Source of the DNA: Turbatrix aceti
Lineage: Eukaryota; Nematoda; Chromadorea; Rhabditida; Panagrolaimidae
Reading direction: 5' to 3'
Assembly: GCA_963969345.1 (NCBI GenBank)
Contig: OZ017770.1
Span: forward strand, 505,246 to 569,245
DNA: 64,000 bases
Shown here: piece by piece, positions 21,301 through 33,019 of the stretch
Position numbering within the stretch: position 1 is the stretch's first letter
Layout of the letters: each line of letters opens with the position of its first letter
The notes under the pieces: generated by a model
Database searches by the model: none
What the model was told of the DNA's origin: nothing
What the model saw: the letters and a program-made list of their open reading frames with translations, nothing else
Translations under genes and position numbers: made by a program

Positions 21301-21470
21301 TTACGACAGGCACCGCATCGACGTAGTTGTCCTTTGACCAACTGCCTGCCTTGTGGGATCCAAAACTGCTGGCGCAACTCTGTCCACGTCGTTTGTTCGC
21401 CGGCATGTCGAAGTTGCAGATGCACGTGCGCGGCCAGATTGAAAAACCAGATGTTCATGATGTTTTTCAA
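18396..21470 (-). CDS. Retroelement polyprotein fragment: BEL/Pao integrase plus envelope-like glycoprotein
   Basis: An uninterrupted 1024-residue frame. Residues 15-57: integrase zinc-binding region (HLQLRH ... CGAC). Residues 84-210: integrase core with the catalytic triad in HVGLDYFGP, TSDNATTF and GVWERIIG. This is followed by the BEL/Pao-type C-terminal integrase region to about 400 and a Pro/Arg-rich linker. Hydrophobic segments around 495-555 and 565-578 precede a Cys-rich ectodomain (about 582-990) resembling the phlebovirus G2-like envelopes known from nematode BEL/Pao elements. A transmembrane segment near 1000-1017 and a short basic tail end it. The intact frame suggests recent insertion, but the element lacks reverse transcriptase and gag and cannot replicate alone. 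The envelope assignment is from Cys pattern and position, not alignment. Confidence 0.8.
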   Translation of the reverse strand: MKNIMNIWFFNLAAHVHLQLRHAGEQTTWTELRQQFWIPQGRQLVKGQLRRCGACRKRDARPFAAPPMAALPATRVTPTRPFDHVGLDYFGPCTVRSPTEPTQAMKIWVAVFTCFVTRAVHLEVVHSLSGSSCLAALRRFFSRRGRPSSITSDNATTFQLASSAVRTAWPELQLPPAVTDALDEHCTNNGITWSNIVAHAPWQGGVWERIIGVIKQPLKSSIGRSWLHLEEFTTLLAEVEFTINSRPLTHSSAAAPEVFRPLDFLLPLGTPSVIPTTLTTPPQAAATTADLLALWRDSHQRLETFWQHYRSVYLMDLRDRSERLLHGTRYHEPRIPVIDEVVLMLDDAVPRNQWRIGRVVALHDSADAAIRSATVRMANGRTVRRPVNKLAPLEFAVDSPAITSDSTPVQLDRSPSPTAAAAPEARRRRGRPRKHPAPLPAATSPEAAPPQLPPQMPRYELRPRTQPRALATTATVAMTLSAWLPRADALPLVNAPVITDTFIFGPVGYACLILLTLILCCTTIGHLMTVFNPLAIVCRLVLQLLSLPLRLLLWLVCRNPRSARRRVIFALCLLFLPGGEGAVCTTSNVMSTYAAQCTDSGCSHFGEARLTLRDVGQRPCLLLLDSNDTVHGQIALALHKPQLLCRPRHMFDTRSYKTATAAVQRCPASGSCVLNTCAEVKANDHLPEFDNVNQFPGTTSCVNGPEWIFTGCALPTPSCIFYRLVALPEDDTRAISIYRCDEWASSVQVIVELTTRHTTESTRVRLYDGVPTTVSGNITVTLNQALQTPGEVFLLRRGQEWAIAPSLDAIRLRRSHGEELFTFQPRCGCQPTATTVNCLCEPDPPLQAWLDDALPTPWTTGLLHSTPAGPAFRPDQATVELEVSIAGWHLASSSAAETNCTITVGPTLTAATGEAVTVLCSAPEEEQILVECGNEVLVVECNTTTAATMITLPVSDDGEVRCSARCAGVAHAVIFRQHQASNPYRPLAARLPTLTEATPDSRTLLLLDLVAVGVLLLVCRHRRR

Positions 21471-24400
21471 CTAATCATCATGAATCCCTCTATCACCTTC
21501 TATCCCTCTCCCAATAACAATTTTTTGTGTATTCTGAATATGTCATAATCATAATCAACAACACGCAAAAAATTGATACTTGTGTTCATCACGTCACACC
21601 TTGAGGATTGCTCAAAAATCAAATTGTCTTCATCTTCTGTGTAGCCGAGGACTTATTTGTGTGCCATTGTCTTTTGTTTTGTATTTCTCACTTTATTTTT
21701 GTATTTTCCGAATTTTGAATCCTATTACTCAAAGAAAATACACATATTTGCAAAATATTGGTTACTATTGTGCTGTAAATGGAATTGATGATATCCTCAG
21801 ACAACATGCGCCATGATGCAAGACTCCCAAGACTAACACTACACAGGGTCGCGGGTGTCCGTTCTCCTTCATTTTTTTCACATTTTATGATTGGTAATAC
21901 TTAGCGAACAGGTCTGTAGTCAAGATATGGGGAAGCTTTTAGCTGCTTTAGCAACGCTGCTGTCCAATATCAATTGTTTATGTTGTTGCAATAAATCGTA
22001 AAGTCAGTCAACTTGAACAACGTGAAATATACCGCAAAACTAATTACGGCTTTTTTTTATTACCCCTATCTGCTTGACTGTTGCGAATTATAGTCAACGC
22101 TTTTTGTTGTTTATTACGAATCTTTTTTTTCGCTCATGATATATTCTATTCCTACACGGGTCAAAAAATCAAAAAATCTACGGCAGACATTTTGCGTTTT
22201 AGCCTATTTTTACTTTTTAAATGCAAAAAAGGGATTCATGAAAAAAAGTTTACGCTTGCGTTGATGATGCCCAAGCCAGCCGTTGTGTCAAATCAGGCCT
22301 TCCGATTTCTTGTAAACCAGTCAAAAGATTTGTTTTTACTAATAGGTGCATTTTTCTTTTTCATCAAACACATAATGTTGTTTTTCAAAGTTGTCAAGAA
22401 TAATACTACGATGGAAAGAATCACCACAGCGTCAAGTTTTCTTTCCAGCAGATTGCATGGACGCCCGTTTCGGATGTTTCTAGTATTGTGCAAGCCTACG
22501 GTGTCCTGACGCTTACGTGTTTTTGTTTATCTAAATATTGTTTTTGTTATTTTTTCCTCGTGAATTTGGAACCACTACCTAGTCTTTACATCTTTGTACT
22601 ATAGTAGTATATGGACTAAGGAAGTGAAAATAAAACTGTGTTTTTAATTAAATTGGCAGTGATGGATTTGATGTAGCACGCAAATAACAAGACAAAAAAT
22701 GAGATACGTGAATTACTTTGTTTTTTGTACGCAAACTAGAAACACCGGAATAAAAAAAAGCATGTTTTGCAGCAGGTGTCTTGCACGCTGGTTTAACGTG
22801 ATCCATTGTCACTAATACAACACATTTTTTCACATATTTCGTGCAGTGAAAAAAAGAATTTTTACCTGCATGCAAATCATTGATTGTAGCAAGATCAAAC
22901 GACTGTGTTATTGTTTTCGTTGCACCGCACGGAATCGTGTCCATTCTTCCTTTTTATTGCTGCAAACACAGACGATTCCTGCATTGAGGCAATTGATATG
23001 TTTCGCTGCTGTTGGTTAGGGCATCAACAAGCACTGGCAATACCCCATTCCAATGCATACCGTATTTCACTTGTAGGAACACGAGTTGAGTGTTTTATAA
23101 TGTACGTGAGAAATACACGTGATTATAAAAAACTCTGGTTACGTAATTTATATGCCTTGAAAAAAAACGTATCTGATCATACCTGTTATCGTTTTAAATT
23201 TATTGCCGTGCAAAAAATTTTACCAACGCATGACGAAGTTCTTTAGTTTTCAATATAGTGGTATGATGCTTTTTTTTATTATGACAAAGAATGCATCAGA
23301 CATTTTGCCGACATTGACTTTTGTTCTGTTGGATTGAATAAGAGACAAGAAACCCGATCCGTATACTTTGAAGTCTAATGAGGTATTTACTACGCGTCTT
23401 GCAGGCAAACAGACTTTTTGATAAATGTGCAGGCAATCGTTTGCAGGGAACACGGGGAGACAAAGCAGCGCCTGATCAAAAAATCATTTCTTGTTGAACA
23501 CGTGCAGTTCACTAGGATTTTTAAAAGGAACTAAATGTAATCTTGCCTTGCCGAGACAAGGCTTCTTACGGTGTACATGTATACATATCACTGTACTGTG
23601 TTTTGATCAATGGGCTGCAAGTGATAACTGTTTGTTATTGTCTTCTTTGCAACATCTTACTGACCAAACTACACAATTTTGATGTAACGAATGGCTGCTT
23701 TACGTCTACAGTCATCGGGTAAAATGTACACGAATAAATTTTTTCAGTGATATGTAACGCAACAGAGCACTGAAACCATTTTCGACGTCAGAAAAGTCAG
23801 AGATTGGGGTAAGAGTACCAGAATTGTTGCCTTCGACAGGGTCAAAGTTATCAAACTAAGCCATCTTGGTTTGTTCTTTGAAAACTGGAATTATAGACAT
23901 TGTAAAAACATAAAGCCGAAACACTACTCAGTGATCAAAGAAGAACAGAATTTTAATGCTGATATGTATCTGAAATCAACATGTGCAAAAAAATTAAGTA
24001 AAAGACAACATTGTTTTAAAGTATGTTTTTTCTGACCAATTTTACTACATAAACTGATGCAGCAGTTGCAAAAATTAGAAAGCAAAAGAATGCTGTTGAC
24101 ATTAAAACAAACTTTATTATTTGTGTAAATATTTTATACAACGCGTGGTCGTCGTTTAAACGGCATTTCTCATGTCATGTCGAGCATCTGGGACATTTTC
24201 GAGCTATTTTTAATAGTGCCTTTTTTCATGAATTTATTGAAGCTCAATTCAGCTGAAATGTTTGAAGAATAAAACCGCCGTTAAAGGATAATTGTGATGT
24301 TAAATGTTGCCTACTAAAAAACTGTATTATTTGATAAGCATTTTCCAGACTTTTTCATCCGATGAAGAAGTGCAAAGGTCTTTATTTGAACTAATCTGTC

Positions 24401-25898
24401 TACTAAACTACTTTTTGTCCAGGTTACATGATGAGAGTGAATGAAAATGGAAAAACACAAACAAATACGAACATTATCAAAACAAAGTTTGAGTAAATGC
24501 TTTCAAATTTTTTGTGCATATTTGAAGGCTCTCAACAGGTCAGGCTTGTATTTTCCACGGCCCGGGCATGGCCGATTGGATTTTCTGGCCCGGCTTGAGC
24601 CGAAACGGGCACCGAAATAAAAAGAAATTGTATTCAGCTGTACGCTTTTTTTGCCTAATTTTTCAGGAAAATTTACAGTGACTGGGCTCTTATACAATTA
24701 GAGCACTGGCGGTTGGACGGAAAATGAAACTATGCAACAATTTGCCTACTTTGGGATAATTATAATATGTTTGTTGTTTTTGCAGTGTTCTTTGTTCTTG
24801 TTTTCGCGCAATTATTTTACAATTTTTTTTTGCAAATATCAATAAGACAGGCCAGGGTTACAGAAAGAACGGCCCGTTGAGAACATTGGCTCATATCAAC
24901 AAAACCGTATACTGTGATTTTGAAGACAATAAAATTTGCTTATTTTGTTATTTATGTCAGAAATTCACCCATGAAACAAACAAATAAATAAGCCAGAGTT
25001 TTTCATTTTGATTTAACAGTTACGAATATCCTGTTAAATCAAATGCAAGTAGTCATACTCAAATCTACATTTACCCGTGCACTTATACTGTTCTTGTTGA
25101 TGCCCTCTCTGCCTGTTCGGTTCAACAATGCAGTGTAAACATCTGTCTGTATTTATCGAGTTTACCGATCAGTATCCTTTTTTAATTGGTTTAAAAAATG
25201 CGTAATTCGTATGAAAAAAATCTCAATGACACTCGCAAACATTGATTGACGGTAAATCAAGAAAGGGATTTTTGTTTACATTATCTTTCAGCAGGTGATT
25301 TGTTAGAAATATTCGATTTGACTCTTGCGGTTGAGTCTGAGATAGCTAGCTTTGCGGAGGTTATCCGAGCTTCGTAATAATTTTTTTCCATCTACCACAA
25401 TTCAAAGTAACATTATTATAATTTTGTTGTTTTTTTGTTGAAAGAAAAATATTGCAAATTGCCGATAAAACCTTTGCCTTCCTTCAGCTTGCTGTGGGAA
25501 AAAAAAGATATCACCCGACAGATGTGTTTCGCCTTTTGTCCGCTTAATTACTTTCACCTTTTTTTTGCTTAGCATTGCCTGCAGGAAGCATGCTATTGAC
25601 AAAACGCCCCCGATATCAAATCCAATAGTGTTTTTCGGCAAAAGAAAGAACGAAGTACTATAACTGAACGCGTATGTGTGTCAAATATTCCCTCTAGCTG
25701 TTGTCAAAGTCAGATCCGTCTTGATCGCAAGCCTGGCAGCACTCGTTGCTTGACACAAGGATAACACCACCCCACTCAGTCGAATTTTACTTAGATTTGA
25801 TGATATTTACGCGTCTGAAATAGATAGCCGCAGCAATCGGTTTTCGTTTCTTAAACGCACGTTTTCATTTGAGAACTTAATTTTGAAAAGTTGACTTT
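21471..25898. other. Gene-poor AT-rich region (4.4 kb)
   Basis: No gene supported. A 142-residue frame at 22081-22509 is low-complexity and hydrophobic. A short GC-rich segment at 24555-24620, with repeated GGCCCGG words, stands out but has no coding or structural explanation I can defend. Confidence 0.4.
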
Positions 25899-25908
25899 TT
25901 TTTACAGA
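25896..25908 (+). promoter_or_regulatory. Probable trans-splice acceptor of the calsequestrin gene
   Basis: A T-run ending TTTACAG directly adjoins A-ATG of the calsequestrin start. An acceptor one base before the initiator codon is typical of spliced-leader addition in nematodes. Confidence 0.6.
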
Positions 25909-27608
25909 ATGAAAATCTACTTACTGATCGGTATATTATTTCTTGGAGTAACGTACGCTGCCGTCAGACAACAGGCAGACACATCAGACTTGGAATGCAT
26001 GTTCTTAGGCTATCCCGATCTAGAGTATGATGGATTCGATCGAACAGAGGTCTTAGTTGAAAAAAATTTTAACAAAACGGTTTTCGCTGAAGGTGCCAAA
26101 TCAGTAGTATTCTTCAACGATGTTGAAGACGATGACTCGGAGTTGGATCAATACGAGTGTTTTCTGCAACTTTCCGCACAAATCATGACCAAACGTGGAT
26201 ACAATTTCTACACGGTTAACACGACTCGCGAAATTAAACTTCGTCATCAGGAAGGTAGGTGCTTTATTTTCACAATTTGAGATAAACCATCTCGCTTCAG
26301 AAGTTCTTAAGGGTGAAGACACAATTCACGTTTACAAGGACGGCTACAAGATTGAATACAATGGTGTTCGTGATCCTGAAACTTTTGTATCGTGGCTCAT
26401 GGATGTGAATTTACATTTGACTTTAAACGGTTTTATTTCGGTAGTTTTTTAGATTCCCGACGACCCGGTCACCATCATTAATGATGATTTCGATCTCGCA
26501 GAATTTGAATCGCTTGACGATGAAGCTGTTAGAATCATTGGCTATTTTGAGCCTGGGAGCGTAGCTCTCCGCGAATTCGAAGAAGCAGCAGAAGAATTGA
26601 TGGGTGAAATTGAGTTTTTCGCAGTTGTAACGTCTCAGGTAAGGTGGGCAGCTGTTTGTGTAGTGATAATGTAGAACATACACAATTGTTGGAGTTTGAT
26701 AAATTTTAAAAAAAATTTTAAGTTAGTTGCACTGAAAATTGAGTTCACATAAAACTCATAAAAAATTATTTTGTGTTTTTGCAAAGCAATTCGTAAATTT
26801 TTCTTTCAACATTAATTTTTTTAAATAATTATTTCATATACACCGACTTTGCTGATCTTCAACTCGTAACAAAAAACTATTTCATACATATTTTTAAAGT
26901 TTGTTACGTATTCCTTTGACACCAAGTATCATTTAGTGGGCCCGCAAGCTCGGTCTGAAACGCGTGGGCGAAGTGCAACTCTTCCATCCCTTCGAAGACG
27001 ACCCGCTTTACGCACCAACCAGCGCGGACACCGAAGAAGAATTTGAAGAATGGGTTGAGGCCCATCGAGAGCCTCTGATGCAGAAGCTGAGCCTTCAAAA
27101 TTATTTCAACGTCTGGCGTGATACCGACAATGATGAACACATGGTTCTCGTATTCTGCGACGAAGAAACTCGTGAAGGACGTGCTCTCTTCGGTTTAATC
27201 AAAAGTTTTGCCGATGAAAATAGCGATTACGCTGGAACGCTTGAAATTGTACTCATCGATCCCGATGAGTTCCCCCTCATGGTTGACGTCTGGGAAGACA
27301 TGTTCGGCATTGACATCGAAGAGGGACCTCAAATTGGTCTTGTTGATATTTCCGACCGTGAAGGTATCTGGTTTGACATGTCCCAGCTTAACCTGGATGA
27401 TCCTCGTAAGCATCGTGACTCCAATCTGGAGGTACTTCAGACATGGATTGATCAGATCATGAACGGCAGTATATCATTGAACGGTTCGTGTTTTGTGTCA
27501 CTGCTTCTGTTATATTTTTTTGTAGATGATGACGACGACGACGATGAACCCGAGCCAGTCCCCGTCAAAGTAGAAACTAGAAGTAAGAAATCGAGAAAGG
27601 AACTCTAA
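25909..27608 (+). CDS. csq-1: Calsequestrin
   Basis: High-capacity, low-affinity calcium buffer of the muscle sarcoplasmic reticulum. Exons 25909-26254, 26301-26404, 26453-26638, 26937-27483 and 27526-27608 join to 421 residues, the usual family length (about 400). A signal peptide (MKIYLLIGILFLGVTYA) is followed by three acidic thioredoxin-like domains; landmarks are KSVVFFND, DGYKIEYNGVRDPETFVSWL, and NVWRDTDNDEHMVLVF. The C-terminal Asp run (seven D) is the calcium-binding tail. Unusually, the acid run is followed by a Pro/Val linker and a basic end, SRKEL, which resembles a KDEL-type retrieval signal. An AATAAA follows at 27727. The gene is convergent with the sulfotransferase gene, 228 bp away. 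Confidence 0.95.
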
Positions 27609-27726
27609 GCTAAAGAAATTGACGCTTAATTTGTGAAATTAATTCATCAACGCATGTCTTGCATTTTTGAGGTGTAAAATGCTTTACGTTTTTTATCATT
27701 TTAGCTTTGGCTTTAGCTTTCAGACT

Positions 27727-27732
27727 AATAAA
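27727..27732 (+). terminator. AATAAA polyadenylation signal of calsequestrin
   Basis: AATAAA about 120 bp after the stop codon. Confidence 0.55.
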
Positions 27733-27836
27733 AATTTTTATTTGAGACAATAAAATTGATATATTAACAAATGTAACAAATACTTTGGCATTATTATATC
27801 CAATCACCCGTTAACAATGTTGCAACAGAAATATGT

Positions 27837-29797
27837 TCACCAATTAAACCGAGAATTAATCATTGCAAAGAACTTTTCATTTTCTGGTTGAAAAAATTTT
27901 TCTAACTTGGATAAAACAATTGGACGGATTTGCGGATGTGCACGCCCCTTCGTCTTGCCTAGGCAATGAATTTGGCCCCCACGTCGTTTGATACAAGGAA
28001 ACTTCTTGACAGCGTCGTGCACAAAGTCGCTTTGCTTCACCACTAAAATTTATGATTGCAAGACGGACGATCATTTTTTGCAAAAGAAAGACCAACCGGA
28101 TTTGAGGCCTAAAAACTTTTCCGCTTTTTGTATCTGGCTTGCAGGATCGGTAATAAGTTTTTCACCATCAATGAACAAAAATTGATGGAGAGGAAAATAC
28201 TCCAGCCAGCGCTTCAGGTGTCGATGGTACATCCCTATCCGGATGGCACCCCACGATGAATTGATACCGCGTTGACATGCGGAACTGCTTTCGTTTACAC
28301 AGGTCACAATTTCTTCAAACTTTGAGGTAAATATGCTGCGTTTTTTTCTGATCACTGCCTGCGTGTAATCTGAACATTTTTGTTACAGCGTTTTGTTTGT
28401 ATAATAAAAAAAAATACCAGATATTGCTCGGGTTATAGGATTGCGAACGACGACGATAAGTTTCATCGCGGGATTCATCATGTATACGCGCGTGGGTACA
28501 TTCTTATGAATGAAGTAAGCAGGAGATTTTTCAAGTGTCAGATCTGTGCTGTTTGTATAAGGCATTTGATCCCTGAAAAAGAACATGGTTGGTTATATGT
28601 GCTTACTGAACATCACTGAATCGATGAAAACTTTGATCCAAAAGTCAAACAAAACAAATACCATCGTGCAGTAGTTCCTTTTTTGGCAGCGGATAACCCG
28701 TGTTTACAAACAAGCCAAGTTAATTACAAAAATATGCCGTGCTTGCATCTTTGCGTTTCGATGAAGCTTATATATCAGAAAGGAAGGAAATACTGTAATT
28801 CCTTCGTTCAAAGTAGCTTTGCCGAAGCTATATCATTAAATACCAGGGCAAGAAAACTGTCAGCGCGCGAGCACAGCTGGTGTAACCATAAATTTACCTT
28901 ATTCTGTAAATCACATAAAAACAGGCGCATTGGTTTACACTATAGCGCATTTTGGCGAAAACCAATTTGTCACCTCGGCAAATGGCAATGCAAATTGATC
29001 AATTTCAGTTGATTAATTTATTTCGTTCTGGCACTTTTCAATGCATTCTTTTTTGTAAAACAAATCCGAGAAACTCGTTTCATTTCTGAGGTGCTGAAAC
29101 AAATTTCAGCGCTTTTTTAAAAACATGATATGTATTATTCTTTTTGAATGTGCTTTATTTTCTGGCGATAAAAAATTGAAGCCCTGTCAAAAGCCGCGGT
29201 GGAGTTGCCACCTTTTTTGTAACCAAAACAGACCGATAAGGAGAGTATATGACACATGTGATTAAAATCAGTTGACGGCAAAAGAAGTGAGAGAGACAGA
29301 GATGGAATCTTATTGGCACAATGGCATGTGTGGTTGGCTACACTTACCAGAACAAAGGAAAAATGACTGACAACCTTCGTTTAATGGGTCAAAGAGTATT
29401 CAATTTAGGGTATTGTTGTGGTAGACGGCACAACACTACTCTTTTTAAATGGTAATTTAGTGAGATAATAAAAAAATTCAATTGAATATGCAAATTACAC
29501 TCACCTGTACCATTTGTAGCCAAGATCATAATGCTTGTCAAAAAAGTGTATTTCAGGGCCCGGTGCTTTGACTCGAGGATTTAGTCTGAGGAATTCTAAC
29601 AATGCTCTAGTACCGCATTTCTTTACCCCGATAATAATAGCGTTGGGAAATCGTTTCTGTGGAGTTTCCTGTATCATCGATGAATCGGCAGCATGGCAAA
29701 ATAACAGCAACAACAGTATGATCGCTGGCGAATGAATCATGCTAAAAAAGCCAAAAAAAACTTTACAATCAGCTCCCAAAATCTGATTGTAAAGCAT
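27837..29797 (-). CDS. HS3ST: Heparan sulfate glucosamine 3-O-sulfotransferase
   Basis: Golgi type II enzyme that transfers sulfate from PAPS to the 3-OH of glucosamine in heparan sulfate. Exons 29797-29505, 28572-28387, 28335-28097 and 28042-27837 join to 307 residues (phases 2, 2, 1), the same length as human HS3ST1. Features in order: hydrophobic anchor ([11 protein letters not shown]), 5'-PAPS loop [14 protein letters not shown], catalytic Glu in [15 protein letters not shown], 3'-phosphate site [21 protein letters not shown]-like [10 protein letters not shown], and the C-terminal [13 protein letters not shown]. The intron between exons 1 and 2 is unusually long (932 bp). Start is uncertain: the Met at 29740 would give 288 residues and put a hairpin (29761-29794) in the 5'UTR. 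All key residues are present. Confidence 0.93.
29761..29794. repeat. 12-bp perfect inverted repeat at the sulfotransferase start
   Basis: CTTTACAATCAG and CTGATTGTAAAG separated by 10 bases, abutting the ATG (29795-29797 on the complement). In the mRNA it would form a stable hairpin right at the first possible start codon. Confidence 0.9.
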
Positions 29798-32700
29798 CGG
29801 TCAAGAAGACTCGGCACGTTCGCGCTCGAAGTGTGTTATTTTGAACTCAAGCACAGCATGGATGAAGGCACGGTAAGGCGATGACTACCGTGCACATCGT
29901 CGCATGAGAGTGTGAACGATGAGTGATCGGCAGAGCATACAAAAGGAACAAAATATTGGGGTGTTCCGAGCGGGTGCAGTAGCAAGAGATGGTCAAAAGC
30001 CACCCTCCCTCCCAAATCTTTACTCATTCTACAGAATCTTCAATTTCAAATTTCAAATGTTTAACTTTAATATGCTTGATTGAAAAAAAATTAAATGTTC
30101 ATCGTTATAAATAAATAATTAATTGAAAAGCTCTTTTGTGCGAGCGTGTGCATCCCCCCACAGACTAGGACAACACCGGTACATTTGCCAAAATATCAAG
30201 TGGCAAAAGCTCATTTATAATTACTGCATCGATGGCTTTTGAGTTGACTCCGGAACGATTATTTCTCAATGGTAAATAGAAGGGGCACTTGAGGTCTATC
30301 CGTTTTGGTGTCCATGATATAAGCATGGTCATGTAATATCCGTGGAAGGATGTCAAAAATTTTAACCCCCAGTAGTACGTTGCGGAGAAAAGTGTGAACA
30401 AAAAGAGCAAATGTGTGCGCAGTCACCGAAAAAAAAAACAAACTACGTGGCGCGAAAAAACAATACGCCCCTTACAACAACCGTGAGGGTGGTGTATAAA
30501 AACGAGAAGAAAAAAGGGCATGCAATAGGCTTTGCAACGCTTGTGTTTGGTCCGAAGTAGTATTTCACACAAAAAAGGTAACGGTTTGTTGATGACCAAC
30601 AGAGCAGAAAATTGGATAAACGAATTACACGCTCATACTTTTTTTCTCATACACCGGAAAAAATTGAATGCGGTAAAACAATGTAAAGAAAGCCTATTTT
30701 GGTTAAAACAATATTATGACAAAGAAAACAGCCCGACAAATTACACACAAGCAATTTAATCTGCATAATGTTTTGTGAGTTTGTGCAATAAAAGCCGATT
30801 GCACAAAAATTCACAATAACTCCTCTGACTAAAACATATGCGATGTGAGTGGCCCTCATTTATCACAATCATCGTCTATCTACCCTTGCTGTAAAACTGT
30901 GTCAGACGTGTTACAGCGATCCGATACAGTAAGGTATAAGGTGATGTTATTCGCCAAAAAAATCTCGTAAAATCTCGCATCATCGGTGTGCAACAAATCT
31001 CGCCTCCCTTATTTATAACAAATGATTTAGCGAATAAAAAGTCGCCATAAAACGGTGGCAATAAAAATAAAAATAAAACTTTTGGAAGGCGGGAAAGAAA
31101 GGTGGTTAAACTGATATCGCAACGTTTGGTTTTCGAGAAGCACCGTACCTATTATTAGAGGCAGGAGTAAATGTGTGCAGAACTATGTCGCAGAAAATAT
31201 GAGTGTGGGAGGGTAGGACAAGAGGTTGCCAAAATTGCCGGGTTTGTCTGTCGGCCAACAAAACTGGCATATCATATGAGAGGTTATATATACGTGACGG
31301 CAAGCCAAAGCACAAATTAAATATTAATATATGAGTTCCGAACGATGGAATTCAGTTACAGTTCCGGACTTTAATAGCGCAATCAACTGAAATCGATACT
31401 GTATTGTCGTAAGAGAAGCACAAGTTATTGTAAGATGACGCTCTATTTGTCAAAAGAAGGAATAACTATGTTAAGATCCGAGTCGATGCATTTCTCGAAA
31501 ACGCATTTATTTTTACTTCTTCAAAACTATAATCTAATCATGGTTTTGTTTAGAACTCGTTTCCAGTAGTAGCTAAATACATACAAAGTGCGCAGCAGCG
31601 ACGCGGCCATTCAAGACTAAGTAGTAGATTATAACAGATGGTTCAGTGACACTAAGCAAATTAGCATGCTCAAATTTCACAAAAATACAGATGTGTTTGT
31701 TCCTATTCTTGTTGCACTTGCACGGCGAAAAATCAAGCGTGTACAACACAAGTCAAACCCCTTCACACAAGCCAAACCCTGTATGTATCATGTACTATGC
31801 AAAACTACAGGAGCGGGTGGTGCGGCTTGCTGTCAGCGAGAAAATATGTATACAGCTAATTGTGAGGTTGGCGTACAACCGCGGCTTCAAAAACAAATTT
31901 CTAATTGATTTGGAGAAAGAAAAAAAGCAAAAGGAGGGGATTTCAACGGAAGATATAGAATTGGCAGGTTGCAATTATTCTGTTCCTTGATGCATTCAGT
32001 CAAGATGTCGCTTGCACGGGGCCAGACGTTGTCGCTATCCTTTTCATGCTAATCGCTCATGCAAGCAACGAAAGGATCTGCTAATTGAGTCCTTCCTGGC
32101 CAAAAACAGCATCTGATGACTATTATGGATCGCATTATCAATTACAGCTCATTCTATAATATTATTATTATTATGGAAGTCCTCACAATATCATCATAGT
32201 CCTTTTGTTGGCACGGTTATTGTCCGAGAGTAACTCTCGCAAATGAACAACCCGAATTTGCTGCGCCGTTCGTTGACACGAGCATAAGCGATGAGTAACG
32301 AACCATCGAGTTGAACGGGGTTCTTTGACTAGCTCAAGGGTAACAGAAATGTTATCCCCAATTTGATGATAAATGTACAGAATTTTTTTTGCTTTCCTTT
32401 TTTCTTATTTTTACGAAAAAATCACAAAGTGCTTCAACACATCATGCTAAAGAAAAAGGTGTACAGTTCCAAGCGCGTTCCCATGAAGGGTTTTGCTTAT
32501 TCACACCTGAAACATTTCCCATGCTGAAAACTTTATCATGTTTGCTAAGCACCTTGCACACGCTACAAAATATCATATTATAATTTTTAAACAAATTAAC
32601 AAAAATAAAGTAGTGTTTCACAAGCATATCTAGGGAATTCTAAATCTAAAAAAGAGCACAACGATACCCGGTTTTATTGCCTCCATTTATAGTTATAGCA

Positions 32701-33019
32701 CTCGGATAACATACAATTAAGTGACAAGACTTGCGGGTTTTCATGGCCACCCACTATTGTAAAAAGAAAGTGCTTTACAACACGCTTCTGTTGAGAAAAA
32801 GTAACAGGTCATAGCGACAGATTATTGCCTACTGAGTGACTAACCGCCAAAATGGCACTCACAAGCAGCCCATAGTTGTCGTTTTGGCAGTAAAAAGATC
32901 CGCAGTAAAATATGACAGTTGTAAACGGCAAAAGCTGACATTTTATTGTCCCCTTGACAAAACAACATACAAATTCAAATATATAAACCGAGACAAAAAA
33001 GTTTCTTTAAAAAGTTTTG
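29798..33019. other. Gene-free intergenic region (3.2 kb)
   Basis: No gene supported. The longest frames (e.g. 31646-31990 plus strand) lack domain, codon or splice evidence. The region includes ATT trinucleotide runs near 32158-32175. Confidence 0.4.

Larger units (their letters stand above)
18150..21470 (-). mobile_element. 5'-truncated BEL/Pao LTR retroelement with envelope-like gene
   Basis: A GC-rich block in an AT-rich setting. It contains the end of pol (integrase) followed in the same frame by an envelope-like glycoprotein, then a 3' LTR. Gag, protease and reverse transcriptase are missing: homology stops abruptly within the integrase zinc-binding region near 21450, where composition returns to AT-rich. 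The right end at about 18150 is estimated from composition and the LTR-like signals. No 5' LTR was found, so no target duplication can be defined. Confidence 0.85.

Noticed and set aside
22081..22509. 142-residue open frame on the plus strand
   Set aside because: Low-complexity, Phe/Lys/Leu-rich in AT-rich DNA, with no signal of selection or splice structure; starts at a non-ATG codon.
24540..24625. GC-rich segment with repeated GGCCCGG words
   Set aside because: Looked like a transposon end, but I could not find matching inverted termini or target duplications.
31646..31990. 114-residue open frame on the plus strand
   Set aside because: No domain, no splice context, and an overlapping frame of similar length; consistent with chance.
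32155..32180. ATT repeats as a possible regulatory microsatellite
   Set aside because: Too short and imperfect to distinguish from background AT-richness.
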